Source of the DNA: Hyalella azteca
Taxonomy: Eukaryota > Arthropoda > Malacostraca > Amphipoda > Hyalellidae
Direction of reading: 5' to 3'
Length of the DNA stretch: 64,000 bases
Assembly: GCF_000764305.2 (NCBI RefSeq)
Contig: NW_025937261.1
Location: forward strand, 34,938-98,937
In this document: in pieces, positions 36,301 through 44,108 of the stretch
Layout of the letters: each line of letters starts with the position of its first letter
How positions within the stretch are numbered: position 1 is the first letter of the stretch
Notes under the pieces: model-generated
The model's input: the letters and a program-made list of their open reading frames with translations, nothing else
Told to the model about the DNA's origin: nothing
Databases searched by the model: none
Position numbers and translations under genes: made by a program

Positions 36301-39300
36301 CCAGCACGAAGCCGTCCTATGGAGGTATAATTACGTCTAGTGGCGGTATAATTACGTCTAGTGGACGCGTCTAGTTGACGCGTCTAGTGGACGCCTAGTT
36401 TAGTGGACGCCTATGGCGTCTAGTGGACGCCACAAGGTAATGCTGATGAGCGATGACAGTATATAAACCCTCAAACGACATAATTAAAGTTTTTAATCGG
36501 AAAGAAAGTCCGGTTAGGTTTGTAAGCAAGCTGATAACAAACATGTGGTAAGTTCAGAAAAAACTGTATTCGTTCATAATGTCATAATTTAAAATTTACA
36601 CGAAAACCACTTCAAATTTTTTGTCTGCAGGTGCCTTAGTTAACCAATAATATGATGAAGCGCACGTAGCATTTAATTCAAATTACATACATAAAAGTTA
36701 AACTGGGTGAACAGCATGTAGCATTTAATTCAACGTACAAACATATATATTAAACTGGAAATAACAATATAATTAAAATGAAGTGGTGCAATCTTTCTTG
36801 GAGCTTGACCTGGTGCAAGAGACCAACCCGCACGCAATCCGAGCGCAATCATGACCTCAAAGAGCAGCAATAAACTAAGTGCTCATGAGAGAAGAATCGT
36901 CGAATTCTCTCTCGGAAATTAAAATCCTCAACGCGCGCCCACAGCGTGGATTGATCGAGGTGCACTCTAAAGAATGGAGCTTGGGAGTACAGGAAGCAAT
37001 TGAGAAAATGGTAAAGTTTCGAAATTCGTGAATGCTGAGAGCATTACTCATGTTTGTGAGCAAAAAATTTTTGAGAACATAAAAAACTCTGTAAAAATTC
37101 TATATTGATTTTAAATTGTTCAGTTAAAGCCGATTAATAGCAGGATACATCAGTTAAAAGGTATGAAGCATTATATTCGCAATTGGAGTTCTTTAAAAAC
37201 ACACACGTTTCAAATTACTTATTCCTATACGTAATAAGAAAGTACGGTGCATCTCGATTCTCATTTTGAATTCAGTCTGTTTCTTTAATTTTTTAGCATG
37301 CCAAATAATATCATATGTAAGTTTCAATTTCAAATAAAAGGAAAGACTAAAAAATAATTAAAAGAATAAACTCAAATCAAACATTATTGTTATGACGAAA
37401 TGTACAGAAAAATTATGATTAATGTACAAACTTCTTCATAACATACAAAATAACAAGGGGCAACTAAGGAATCTTATACCAAACAAAGCCTAGCAAATTA
37501 TAAATGTTGGCCAGAAGCTGATTTCGATCGGGTGGCCTTTCAGATCCTGAATAATTCTAAGCCGATTGTGGCGACCACTGGGCAGAAGGCTAGATGGTAC
37601 CCAAATTTTGTTAGCAAAGTATCTGTAAATATTTTTAATCATTTGTTATTGTTTACGGGAAGAAATGAGTGTCACCTTAATGTTATCTGAAATACGAATT
37701 TGTGTTGAATTTTATTAATCGATATTAATTTATTTATTGCTAAGTATTTAATGCATAAATTTTCAATTAATTGTCTCGGAAATGATCACATCAAAAGCAA
37801 AAACTCATTTATGAATTCAAGTTTACGATTTTTAAAAATAAAAAATTTGACAGTACTTGTTTCAAGTGACCATATTGTTGTCAAATGTTATTACATTAAT
37901 TGATTATCTGAAATTAGTTATCTAATAATTGAACAATTACAGGCGTATAAAACTCAGACGGATGAAAATTTCAGAAGTTACTGTTATTGAAATGAGTCTG
38001 TAACCGAGATGAGTCCGTAACCGAGATAAAAGTTTAAACATTCAGCAACGACTGAATCAAAAGTTTAAAATTTGTCTGTAATTAGTTTGGCTTTCCGACA
38101 AAGCAAACGCAAAATGAAATGAAAGTAAATATCGCAGCCTGCATGGAATAAAATTGTTTTCTTCGGCATAATTCTACGTCAGGAAACTCGAAGCATTGTG
38201 AACGAACAAAGTCCACATTCCAAAACATGTCACTAGAATGCTTGGTTGAACTAAATTAAATTTCGAACGTGTTTTTATGAAATTAAGTTATAAGCATTGA
38301 ATTATTAGCATTGAAAAATTGAAAAGTATTGAAAAATTGAAAGGCATTGAAAAATTAAAATCAGAATGCTATTTTTGATTTACAAATTTGACTTGCGCGA
38401 GTGATTTTTAAAAAAAAGTGATTGAATTTACTTGTTTCTTTTGCGGTAACAATGACAACTAATTTGACTGTTTTTTCGCCCCTCCACGAAATGCAATAAT
38501 TAGGAAGAATATTTATTCCCCGACAAACGCCTAGATAAAAAATACCTCTGCTCCTGAGCCTGAATGAGCTAATTAATGTTGACAATCAATTACTCAACTT
38601 TGAGTGAAAAAATATTTCCAGGTTTCAAAATTTCAATATGATTTCCAAAATATTCCCTAGTATAGGAATGCAGTTTCTGTGCCCAAATTGAGTTTGAGAT
38701 GCGGAATTAAAGCGTCCATAATACTAACACTGGATTGCTCTAGTGCTCGCTTTCTGGTAGCTTTTTCTTCCATCTAAAATAACGGAAGATCTGAAATGGG
38801 ACGCTCTGTGGGGGCGAGAATCGACCAGAGCCTTCGTTCTATACTTCGCCGTATCATGTTACTCAATATTGATACGGTCACAGAAATCTTATTTCTGCGA
38901 CGTTTCTGTGTAATAGCATTTCTGACTTCATTCAAGTCTTCAGACGACTGTTCTCTTTCGCAAATTCTCATAATAAATATGAAATGAATAAATAAATAAA
39001 TAAATGTAATACAACAAATTTCAAACACATATTACACAAAATATTACAGCATTGATATTACATAATGCATGAAGAACACATCATGAAGAGAGCGAAAAGA
39101 GATTGGAAATCCGGGAACGAAAAATCTTTAATTTGTAATCCAATCGACAGATATGTCGGGCTATTTCAAATTCTATAAAACAGTATAGTTTCGCATCTCA
39201 TTAAGTTGGACGCATACTCGTTTTCAAAATCAATCGATAATAGGAGAATAATCATTATTGTTTGCAGTACAAAGTATATCAGTATGCTTACAACCCGCAT

Positions 39301-42300
39301 GAAACTTTTTTTTCATTGGAATGAATCGCCAGTTTCTTTGAAGAAATATTAAATCGATTTCTCTGTTATTTTTCATTGTCATTGAGACTTCAACACACGA
39401 TGTAGACCAAATACATCGTTATCTCCGGATAAAGGCTGCATTGCGACGTATCTGTAGTATTTTTTTATGGGTGATTTCAGAAGGTTAATGCCATGCCTGT
39501 TTTTCTTTATCTTTTGATGGCATTACATTAATTGAAACTAAATGATGTTTGGTATTGCCTACATCAGTATGTTTCTTCCCTCGATTAATGTTATAGAAGT
39601 TTGCGCAATTTTTCACGTTAACTGTGAATCAATACAGGCACATTACCAAACTCGAATGAAGAGCCTACAAAGGAATGATAAAAAAATACTAAAAAAACTG
39701 GAACTTCCCTCCCTCATGTTTGCTCGCAACAAAACCGCAGACAGTATATTGAGTACACACAGTATACAGTATACAAACAGTAAACACGGCGCAAGCAGTA
39801 TAAAGTATACACACAGTAAACAAGGCGCACACAGTCGTGGGTCTTCAAATATAGGGTCTGGCTCACAAGGGGGCTGTATTTGTAGAACGCACGTCACCCA
39901 GGCAATTTGGTCCTTTTCATTCACCCGCAATCTGCTTTGCTGGCCGCGACGGGAGCGTTAGGTTTAATTTGCAGTGACGAATATTTGCATGTGGCTCAAT
40001 GTTGCGTAATTACGCATGCGGCTTTGGTTCCAAATTAAAGCTCGGGCAGCCAGCTCTGGCTCGCGGTCTTAGTAACGATGCAAATGTGCACTTGTCACTT
40101 ATAGTCGCTTGCGGTTTTTCGTGTAGGAAACGAGTTTTTGAGAAAAATGAAAGGATGGCATTTATGATATTTGATAAATATTAGGCAGAAAATTAAACAA
40201 ACGTTGGAAATATTTTTCGATAATGAATTGTGTGTTTATCCAATTTACAATAATTATTCCTAACCTAAGAGCATATTTATATGAAAAATGTCACTTTGAT
40301 ACTTATGGGTAAATTACAAATTCTGTTCATGGAATGGCTCTGGAACTTAAATTGGGCTTGTATAACTGAGATAACGATTTCTACGTCTTTTGATGAAAAG
40401 TATTTGAAAATCACATGTAAAGTTAGTATAGGAAAAATTATCGCGATTCAATATTTATATATGCAACGAAACTATTTTGTCCTCATTTTATTGTTGTTAA
40501 ATCAACTTCAACACGTGTCCATAAATTGGAGTTTCAGGCATGAAATCAACAGCCCGGCCACCAACTCTTAAATTCGAATTTAAAAAGTGTTTCGCCGACA
40601 GGAATCGCATCGCATCTGGCACACCGCAAACCGGCGCTCGCATAATCATTTTACATCGCATTGAAAGCTGGGACAATACTGGAATGTTTTGGATAGGATG
40701 TTTAGCAGGGACATCATTCGAAGATAAATTTTACGTCATGTATCCAGTTTTTAACTACGTGGTGCACACCGAATTTGAAATACTGAGTGCTTCATTTTGC
40801 AACACGAGCGATCGGTAGGGAGGGTCGCTGTGATTCAATCTCAATATCAGAATAATTGGAAGCTTAATTAGATTGGCGAAATAAATAAACGTTTACCGTT
40901 GTTGCAAAGCAACATCAAATATATCTGAAGATTTTTTTTAGTTTCAATGGTATAGAGCTGAACGCTGACATTGGAATGTTTCAAAGTCTAAGTCAAAGTC
41001 ATGTACTGGAATTTACTTAATTTCTTGAAAATAGATAGTGGATTAATTAACAGTCCCTTTGATCATTCTTGTTTTCATAAAAAATTATTAAATGGGCAAA
41101 ATGTTTATTATGTTTAATAATGAAGTTAAACATTAATAAATACTTATTATTTTTTCAATTTACTAATACTTACTAGACATTGCAATAGCATTGAGGCGAC
41201 CCAACAAGTCGCAACCAGGCTTTGTTGAAAAATTTCACAAGAGAATAAAAAACTTGGAAACACCATTACACTATTTTATACCATGTTTTTAATAAGATTT
41301 TGAAAAAGATTATTGGAAATCTTTAATTCAGTTTGAAGCTTGGTATAAGCTGATGAAACAAAATTTCTATTAAAAAATTTCTCTATTGAATCTTTTGTAG
41401 CGTCCATATTGACATGCAGGGAACATTTAATTGGAGAAAGAAATTAAAAACAACGGTCATAGACAATCAGATATCCTGGTGAGTTTTGAAATATTCCCAA
41501 GAAGAATGATATTAGATTTGACGGAAAAAGAATTCTTCTATCTCGAGTGGCATCGTGACGCATCTGTTCAGATTAGAATTTCATTTGAAGTGAGGTTGAA
41601 AGCTAATCAGTTTGTTTTTAGAAAAATGAGGCTGGAAATGTGCAAAGTATTCATAACGGTCAGAGCGAAGACTCCGTCAGGATAGACAACTTTAGTGAAT
41701 CTTTATAATAAATCTTTATTGGAACAAAAATTGTTTAATGAAGTGCATATGATGATTTCATGATTAACAATTGTGTTTATTTGACGGAGTTTCATAATCT
41801 TATTAGTCCCAGAAGTCTTAGGAGGTACTTAAATTGTGCGTAACAAATTGTTGTCACCCAAACTATGAGTGAAATTGAAATGAAGAAATTGAAACTGTTG
41901 GGAGACTACAGTTTGTGTTTCTGAAAGTAACGTAAAACTCTATTGCCTTGTAATTTTTACCCAAAGTATGAGTGAAACTGAACGGAAAAAATTCAAACTG
42001 TTGGGAGAATACAGTTTATGTTTCTGAAAGTAACGTAAAACTCTATTGCCTTGTAATTTTCACCCAAACTATGACTGGAATTGAACTGAAAAAATTGAAA
42101 TTGTTGGGAGAATGCAGTTGGCGTTTCTGAAAGTCCTTTAAAACTCAATTGCCTTGCTACACTGCTGGTCGGAAATTTTCATTTGAAAATTGCTTTCACC
42201 ACTATGAGGGACTTTGAGAAATAAACTAATTGTACCTTAATCAGCATGTGATATATTTTTCTAAAAGTCCATTCATTAATACGAATTACATGAATGTAAA

Positions 42301-44108
42301 TAATCCAGTCAGTCTCCAGCGGCAGAGCTAAATTAAAACTAAACACGTTGAGACACATTTCAAATTACATCCACTAAAACTCATAAGATATGAACGCCTC
42401 TTTTTCCCTGATGAAGATGTCAAACTTTTCAGTGGCGATATAAGTGAGAGGCACAGAACTGATAGGCAGGGGCGTCTTAAAGATAACCTGTCAGCCATCG
42501 GCCAAATTTGGCTTCAAATATTAGCGGCTCTGAACGAGGAGTTGTTGCGAATACTCATTGATTTATCAAGTTATATGCATTTTGCTCAAAAGTTTTTAAC
42601 ATCTATCTTTACGTAAATTAGAATTGTTTTATTTTGTATGTCATGCTTTATTTGAAATTAAAAAAGCTGAAATTTAATGTGCATAGTTGCAGCCTATTAT
42701 ATATAGGCGAAAGAAAGAAAATATGCGTTACCAAAATTTTTTTTACTCCTGTCAATCAGAGTAAAATTTAGTGTTGATGACGTAAATTTAACGCATAATT
42801 TTAGTGAAAAATTCGATTGTCGTTCGCTATCAATTCGGATTAACTATTTATCGAAAATAAGATACAAGATGAAATGAAATGAAGTATTTCACAAATTAAG
42901 CTCGATAAGCGATGACGCAAAGTCATGCGCATCAGGAAACACAATATTTGATCTGTTTTAAGTTCATTTAACGTCCTGCTTTATATTGGCGAGTCATACA
43001 AAATTGACATGTTTGATCCTTGTCAATGTTATATTACAGTGAATGAACGCTAACTTTTTCGCCTTTATTTGTTCTTGTTTGTATAAACCGACACTATAAA
43101 AAAACATTCGGTAAAGCTGTTTCTGATACTTGTTTTTTAACGACGCGCAAAAATGCTGCGTGAACACTTCTCCTCTGTTATACAACTAGCATTAGTCCTG
43201 ATTTTTTTTCCGAATCACACAACTTGTATGTTCTTAGCAAATTATGCTATAACCGTGTGCTAGAAAATAGATTCAATTTATACAAATCTAGAATTATAAT
43301 ATTATTGTAAAATTTAAAATAATGATAATTATTTAATTCGCGTTAAGAGTTTTCCGTTTTCATTCAGACTTTTCCGGACTCTAAGTTTTCACCAGTTCAA
43401 AGTTTTGATCATTCATGTTTTAGTTATGCGCTGGTAAGGACTTCTACATGTAACTTTACGTATCCGTTCTTGAAAAACATAAAACTCAGTGCTTTATATG
43501 AACTGAACCTGTATGACATTAAATTACACGAGTGACAGAGGAAAAGTACATCACAGCACGAGAAAGTACACCATCAAATTTATCTGAGTAGGATAACAAC
43601 TAGACCCCGATGGCCAACCGATTAGGCCCCGACTTGCTGTTGGCCCCGATGGCCAACAGCTAATGTTGGCCATCGGGGCCGTCGTGGCACCTCTAAAAAC
43701 CCGAGTTGGTGGCAGATACAATCATCAGAGCTCTTCGAAAGAACCGACCTGGTGGTAGATGAGGACCATGCGACCATCAGGGCTCCTCGAAAGAACCGAC
43801 CTGGTAGCAGATGAGACTCATGCAACCATCAGGGCTTCTCGAAAGAACCATCAGGGCTTCTCGACCTGGTGCCTGATAAGGGTCATGCAACCATCATGGC
43901 ACATCGAAAGAAAAAATTAACCGACCTGGTAGCAGATGAGCGCCATGCGGCCATCGTGGCTCCACGAGAAGTGAGTCACTGGAGTGTTGCGGTCGTTGAT
44001 GAGTTCGATGCTCCAGCGGCTCTCGTGTTTGATCCACACGAAGATTATGCCTGATGAGTCACATGTCGCCAGCTTCTGGTATGGCTCATTCCACTTCACA
44101 AGCGTTAC
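19186..44108 (-). CDS. TULP4: tubby-like protein 4 (TULP4/TUSP), lacking the 5' start
   Basis: Seen: 19 exons on the - strand carry WD40 blades ([51 protein letters not shown]), a SOCS box ([20 protein letters not shown]), LRDF and [65 protein letters not shown], a long Ser/Pro/Thr/Asn-rich insert, and the tubby end [20 protein letters not shown] to NVTQRLK. Known: the family combines WD40 repeats, a SOCS box and a split tubby domain; the SOCS box suggests a substrate receptor of a Cullin-Elongin ubiquitin ligase. Exon phases agree at nearly every junction. Oddities: a WD40 segment near 33379 and a central tubby segment near 27000-27785 were not found, and the start codon and first exons lie beyond 44108 or outside the window. 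Confidence 0.9.
19552..19630 (+). mobile_element. tRNA-derived SINE head
   Basis: Box A-like TGGCCTAGTGGTTAAA and exact box B GGTTCGATCCC lie about 45 bases apart, the spacing of a Pol III promoter. The ends do not pair into an acceptor stem, so it is not a working tRNA gene. A second box A-like piece (GAGGCCGGGCGGTTAAG) lies at 19656-19672, next to the exon R donor. Confidence 0.7.
19676..19798 (-). CDS. TULP4: TULP4 exon R, tubby C-terminal part
   Basis: Acceptor CACAAACAG behind a C-rich tract. 41 codons: [20 protein letters not shown], then [20 protein letters not shown]. It matches [16 protein letters not shown] and the following [13 protein letters not shown] of the family. The donor GCT|GTTCTT is weak and lies in sequence resembling a tRNA-derived element. 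Confidence 0.92.
20734..20902 (-). CDS. TULP4: TULP4 exon Q
   Basis: Acceptor GGTCCTGCAG and donor AATAAG|GTAGAG. It encodes [36 protein letters not shown] and [15 protein letters not shown]. Human TULP4 has a comparable basic then acidic stretch before the final tubby part. Phases fit exons P and R. Confidence 0.8.
21026..21353. repeat. two direct repeats of about 164 bp in a TULP4 intron
   Basis: CAGTTTTCATGTTGGTAAGT at 21026 and CAGTTTTTATGCTGGCAAGT at 21188 begin similar units with an ATTAGGTGTGCCTTTATG end. A third unit starts at 21354. No exon sequence inside. Confidence 0.8.
21783..22525 (-). CDS. TULP4: TULP4 exon P, Pro-rich
   Basis: Acceptor GTGTTTAG and donor ATCAG|GTGATG, 247 codons. 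It starts [15 protein letters not shown], completing the helix from exon O, then a Pro/Thr-rich tract with PPTPSR, PPTPTR and PPTPTH repeats, then a Cys/Ser/Asn-rich part. The Pro tract suggests SH3 or WW binding, but only by composition. Confidence 0.82.
23003..24037 (-). CDS. TULP4: TULP4 exon O, large Ser/Asn/His-rich exon
   Basis: Acceptor TTTTTTCAG and donor CTTAAG|GTACTT, 345 codons. It starts [20 protein letters not shown], then runs through Ser/Asn-rich sequence with a His-rich tract, and ends [14 protein letters not shown], which continues into exon P as a likely short coiled coil. Confidence 0.82.
24313..24759 (-). CDS. TULP4: TULP4 exon N, Ser/Thr-rich insert
   Basis: Acceptor GTTGTACAG and donor AAGAAG|GTTAGC, 149 codons in phase 0. 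Segments include [39 protein letters not shown] and [17 protein letters not shown]. Conserved only as composition. Confidence 0.78.
25093..25865 (-). CDS. TULP4: TULP4 exon M, low-complexity insert with short motifs
   Basis: Acceptor GCATTTTCAG and donor GCACTT|GTGAGT, 257 codons. It is rich in Ser, Pro and Thr with repeated TPRRTPS and [10 protein letters not shown] motifs. More ordered segments are [20 protein letters not shown] and [11 protein letters not shown]. It corresponds to the long variable insert of the tubby domain; no own function is claimed. Confidence 0.82.
26811..26931 (-). CDS. TULP4: TULP4 exon L ([12 protein letters not shown]), start microsatellite-derived
   Basis: The 3' half encodes [20 protein letters not shown], matching [16 protein letters not shown] of TULP4, with donor GATATTG|GTGAGA in phase with exon M. 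Upstream no AG lies near the conserved part; the first acceptor in frame is TTTTTCTTAG at 26935, which would make a (GTTT)n tract code for VCLF repeats. The conserved half is secure; the start is not. Confidence 0.65.
26881..26925 (+). repeat. (CAAA)n microsatellite
   Basis: About ten CAAA units. On the - strand it reads GTTT and lies inside or directly before exon L. Confidence 0.95.
27006..27658 (+). mobile_element. dispersed repeat with (GACA)n core, inserted in the tubby region
   Basis: Near copy of 16891-17533. The inverted-repeat core is 27272-27444 and holds about 13 uninterrupted GACA units. It occupies the interval where the central tubby exon should be. Confidence 0.82.
27645..27780 (+). 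repeat. dispersed repeat ending at the exon K donor
   Basis: Copy of 15434-15576. Homology stops at AATCAGAAA, four or five bases from the exon K coding end, so most of the splice donor may be repeat-derived. Confidence 0.8.
27786..27872 (-). CDS. TULP4: TULP4 exon K, first part of the tubby domain
   Basis: Acceptor CATTTTGCAG, 29 codons: [20 protein letters not shown] then VASSLPPNL. It matches [20 protein letters not shown]. The apparent donor CCTG|GTTTTC abuts a dispersed repeat, and the residues expected next (family GAVIYKTSLLHLQPRQMTIY) are not found. Confidence 0.88.
28647..28972 (-). repeat. 43-bp tandem array starting at the exon J donor
   Basis: About eight units of TTGGTAGTCTGATGGGAGTC plus TGCCTTAGGC and AAGTCTGCCTGAG. 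The CTGCCTGAG end of each matches the exon end, but all copies lack the GTGAG present at the real site (CCTGAG|GTGAGTTGG against CCTGAGTTGG). The array begins within 6 bases of the donor. Confidence 0.88.
28973..29033 (-). CDS. TULP4: TULP4 exon J
   Basis: Acceptor TCTGTACAG and donor CCTGAG|GTGAGT. It encodes [20 protein letters not shown]. Phases agree with exon I and with the tubby exon K. Similarity to vertebrates is weak; the call rests on splice sites, frame and order. Confidence 0.72.
29520..29694 (-). CDS. TULP4: TULP4 exon I ([10 protein letters not shown])
   Basis: Acceptor GACCGCACAG and donor GAGAAG|GTGGGA. It encodes [16 protein letters not shown], a Gly/Ala run, and [18 protein letters not shown], corresponding to the DSSDIELSDDW region of TULP4, then a basic end LQRRRKLRR. 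Phases agree with exons H and J. Confidence 0.85.
30144..30355 (-). repeat. two copies of the exon H tail and donor in the intron
   Basis: Donors GTGAGT lie at 30306 and 30169 on the - strand, 162 and 299 bases after the real donor at 30468. Each follows a copy of the last 37 exon bases. The nearer copy still reads [12 protein letters not shown] with one silent change. Each is followed by the same intron start TCCATCGCAACA. Confidence 0.9.
30469..30694 (-). CDS. TULP4: TULP4 exon H (LRDF to [11 protein letters not shown])
   Basis: Acceptor TTTTCCCAG and donor AGTG|GTGAGT. It encodes [51 protein letters not shown] and [15 protein letters not shown]. This is the most conserved block of TULP4 and fixes the identity of the gene. 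Confidence 0.94.
31130..31358 (-). repeat. copy of the exon G tail and donor in the intron
   Basis: A unit of about 160 bp is present twice. The downstream copy (exon-like part 31191-31245) keeps 48 exon bases with one silent change (CTT to CTC) and keeps the GTCTGA donor, followed by the same intron start GAAATGATGC. Confidence 0.88.
31359..31427 (-). CDS. TULP4: TULP4 SOCS-box exon G (Cul5-like box)
   Basis: Acceptor GAGCCGCAG (poor pyrimidine tract) and donor ATCAGG|GTCTGA. 23 codons read [20 protein letters not shown] and TIR, matching TLPPRLCSYLTTAFIPTIK of the family. Phase 0 on both sides. A synonymous near copy of its tail lies 160 bases downstream. Confidence 0.78.
32686..32746 (-). 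CDS. TULP4: TULP4 SOCS-box exon F (BC box)
   Basis: Acceptor GTCGCTGCAG and donor ATGCAG|GTGAAA, 61 bases ending in phase 0. It encodes [30 protein letters not shown] fits the Elongin-binding BC box pattern S-L-x-x-x-C-x-x-x-aliphatic. The sequence is diverged from vertebrates, so the call rests on motif, phase and order. Confidence 0.7.
33378..33645 (-). CDS. TULP4: TULP4 WD40 exon E (3' end uncertain)
   Basis: Acceptor TTGGTGCAG. It encodes [19 protein letters not shown], then a Ser- and Asn-rich run, then [12 protein letters not shown], which matches KFYNVRG of the family. The undetermined base at 33379 lies at the expected donor. No clear GT donor can be assigned, so the end is approximate. 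Confidence 0.75.
34172..34529 (-). CDS. TULP4: TULP4 WD40 exon D
   Basis: Acceptor TCCTGCAG and donor TTGC|GTGAGT. About 80 Ser/Thr/Asn-rich residues lead into [19 protein letters not shown] and [10 protein letters not shown], a WD40 strand matching TULP4 TVSFTSGDISL. It joins in phase to exons C and E. Confidence 0.85.
34937..35507 (-). CDS. TULP4: TULP4 WD40 exon C with low-complexity insert
   Basis: Acceptor TTTCGTAG and donor GCAG|GTAAAC. It starts [20 protein letters not shown] and [12 protein letters not shown], then runs into about 140 residues of Ser/Gly/Asn/Asp-rich sequence. The low-complexity part sits between WD40 strands, where human TULP4 has a short acidic loop. Confidence 0.88.
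35894..35998. repeat. two direct repeats of about 53 bp
   Basis: ACTGAGTCTTCATGTGATTG with a GCGGATAAAATGAATTAACC end occurs twice. Lies in the intron between TULP4 exons B and C. Confidence 0.9.
36024..36053 (-). repeat. copy of the exon B tail and donor
   Basis: TACGCGCCTCCTGATCAGCA A|GTGATA on the - strand copies exon end TACGCGCCTGATGATCAGCA G|GTGACA, about 176 bases downstream of it. GT is kept. Confidence 0.78.
36209..36316 (-). CDS. TULP4: TULP4 WD40 exon B
   Basis: Acceptor CTCCATAG and donor CAGCAG|GTGACA. It gives 36 codons: [16 protein letters not shown] and a tail [10 protein letters not shown]. Phase 0 on both sides. Confidence 0.9.
36325..36425. repeat. short tandem repeat just upstream of the exon B acceptor
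   Basis: GTATAATTACGTCTAGTGG occurs twice and then GGACGCGTCTAGT-like units recur. On the - strand this supplies repeated CACTAG sites directly before the CCATAG acceptor. Confidence 0.8.
37490..37615. mobile_element. fragment of the element seen at 7316-7630
   Basis: TGATTTCGATCGGGTGGCC and the following AATAATTCTAAGCCGATTG resemble 7540-7590. The end AAATTTTGTTAG resembles that element's terminal AATTTTGGTAGGG. Confidence 0.6.
39730..39835. repeat. low-complexity ACACAGTATA repeat
   Basis: ACAGTATACA and AACACGGCGCA-like units alternate several times (AGTAAACACGGCGCAAGCAG; AGTAAACAAGGCGCACACAG). Confidence 0.75.
41856..42155. repeat. three tandem repeats of about 103 bp
   Basis: CACCCAAACTATGAGTGAAA recurs at about 41958 and 42061 with TGTTGGGAGA and CTGAAAGTAACGTAAAACTC inside each. 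Intronic. Confidence 0.9.
43642..43680. repeat. perfect GC-rich inverted repeat, 16-bp arms
   Basis: GGCCCCGATGGCCAAC and its exact complement with a 7-base loop. GCCCCGATGGCCAAC also appears nearby as direct copies from 43604. It borders the exon A tail array. Confidence 0.9.
43699..43925 (-). repeat. tandem copies of the WD40 exon A tail and donor
   Basis: Four full and one partial unit of about 52 bp follow the exon. On the - strand each resembles exon AGCCACGATGGCCGCATG then CTCATCTGCTACCAG|GTCGGTT. The GTCGG donor is kept in at least two and lost in the most distal. HDG-like and CYQ-like codons remain visible. Confidence 0.9.
43926..44108 (-). CDS. TULP4: TULP4 WD40 exon A
   Basis: Acceptor CTTATTCAG, 61 codons in phase 0, donor TACCAG|GTCGGT (weak). 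It encodes [20 protein letters not shown], then a WSIELINDR segment and [16 protein letters not shown], a close match to the second WD40 stretch of TULP4. Its last 45 bases recur downstream as an array. Confidence 0.92.

Larger units (their letters stand above)
37616..43590. other. long TULP4 intron
   Basis: Lies between exons A and B, which join in phase. Apart from simple repeats at 39730-39835 and 41856-42155 nothing coding was recognised. Open frames here are short and not similar to known families. Confidence 0.5.
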
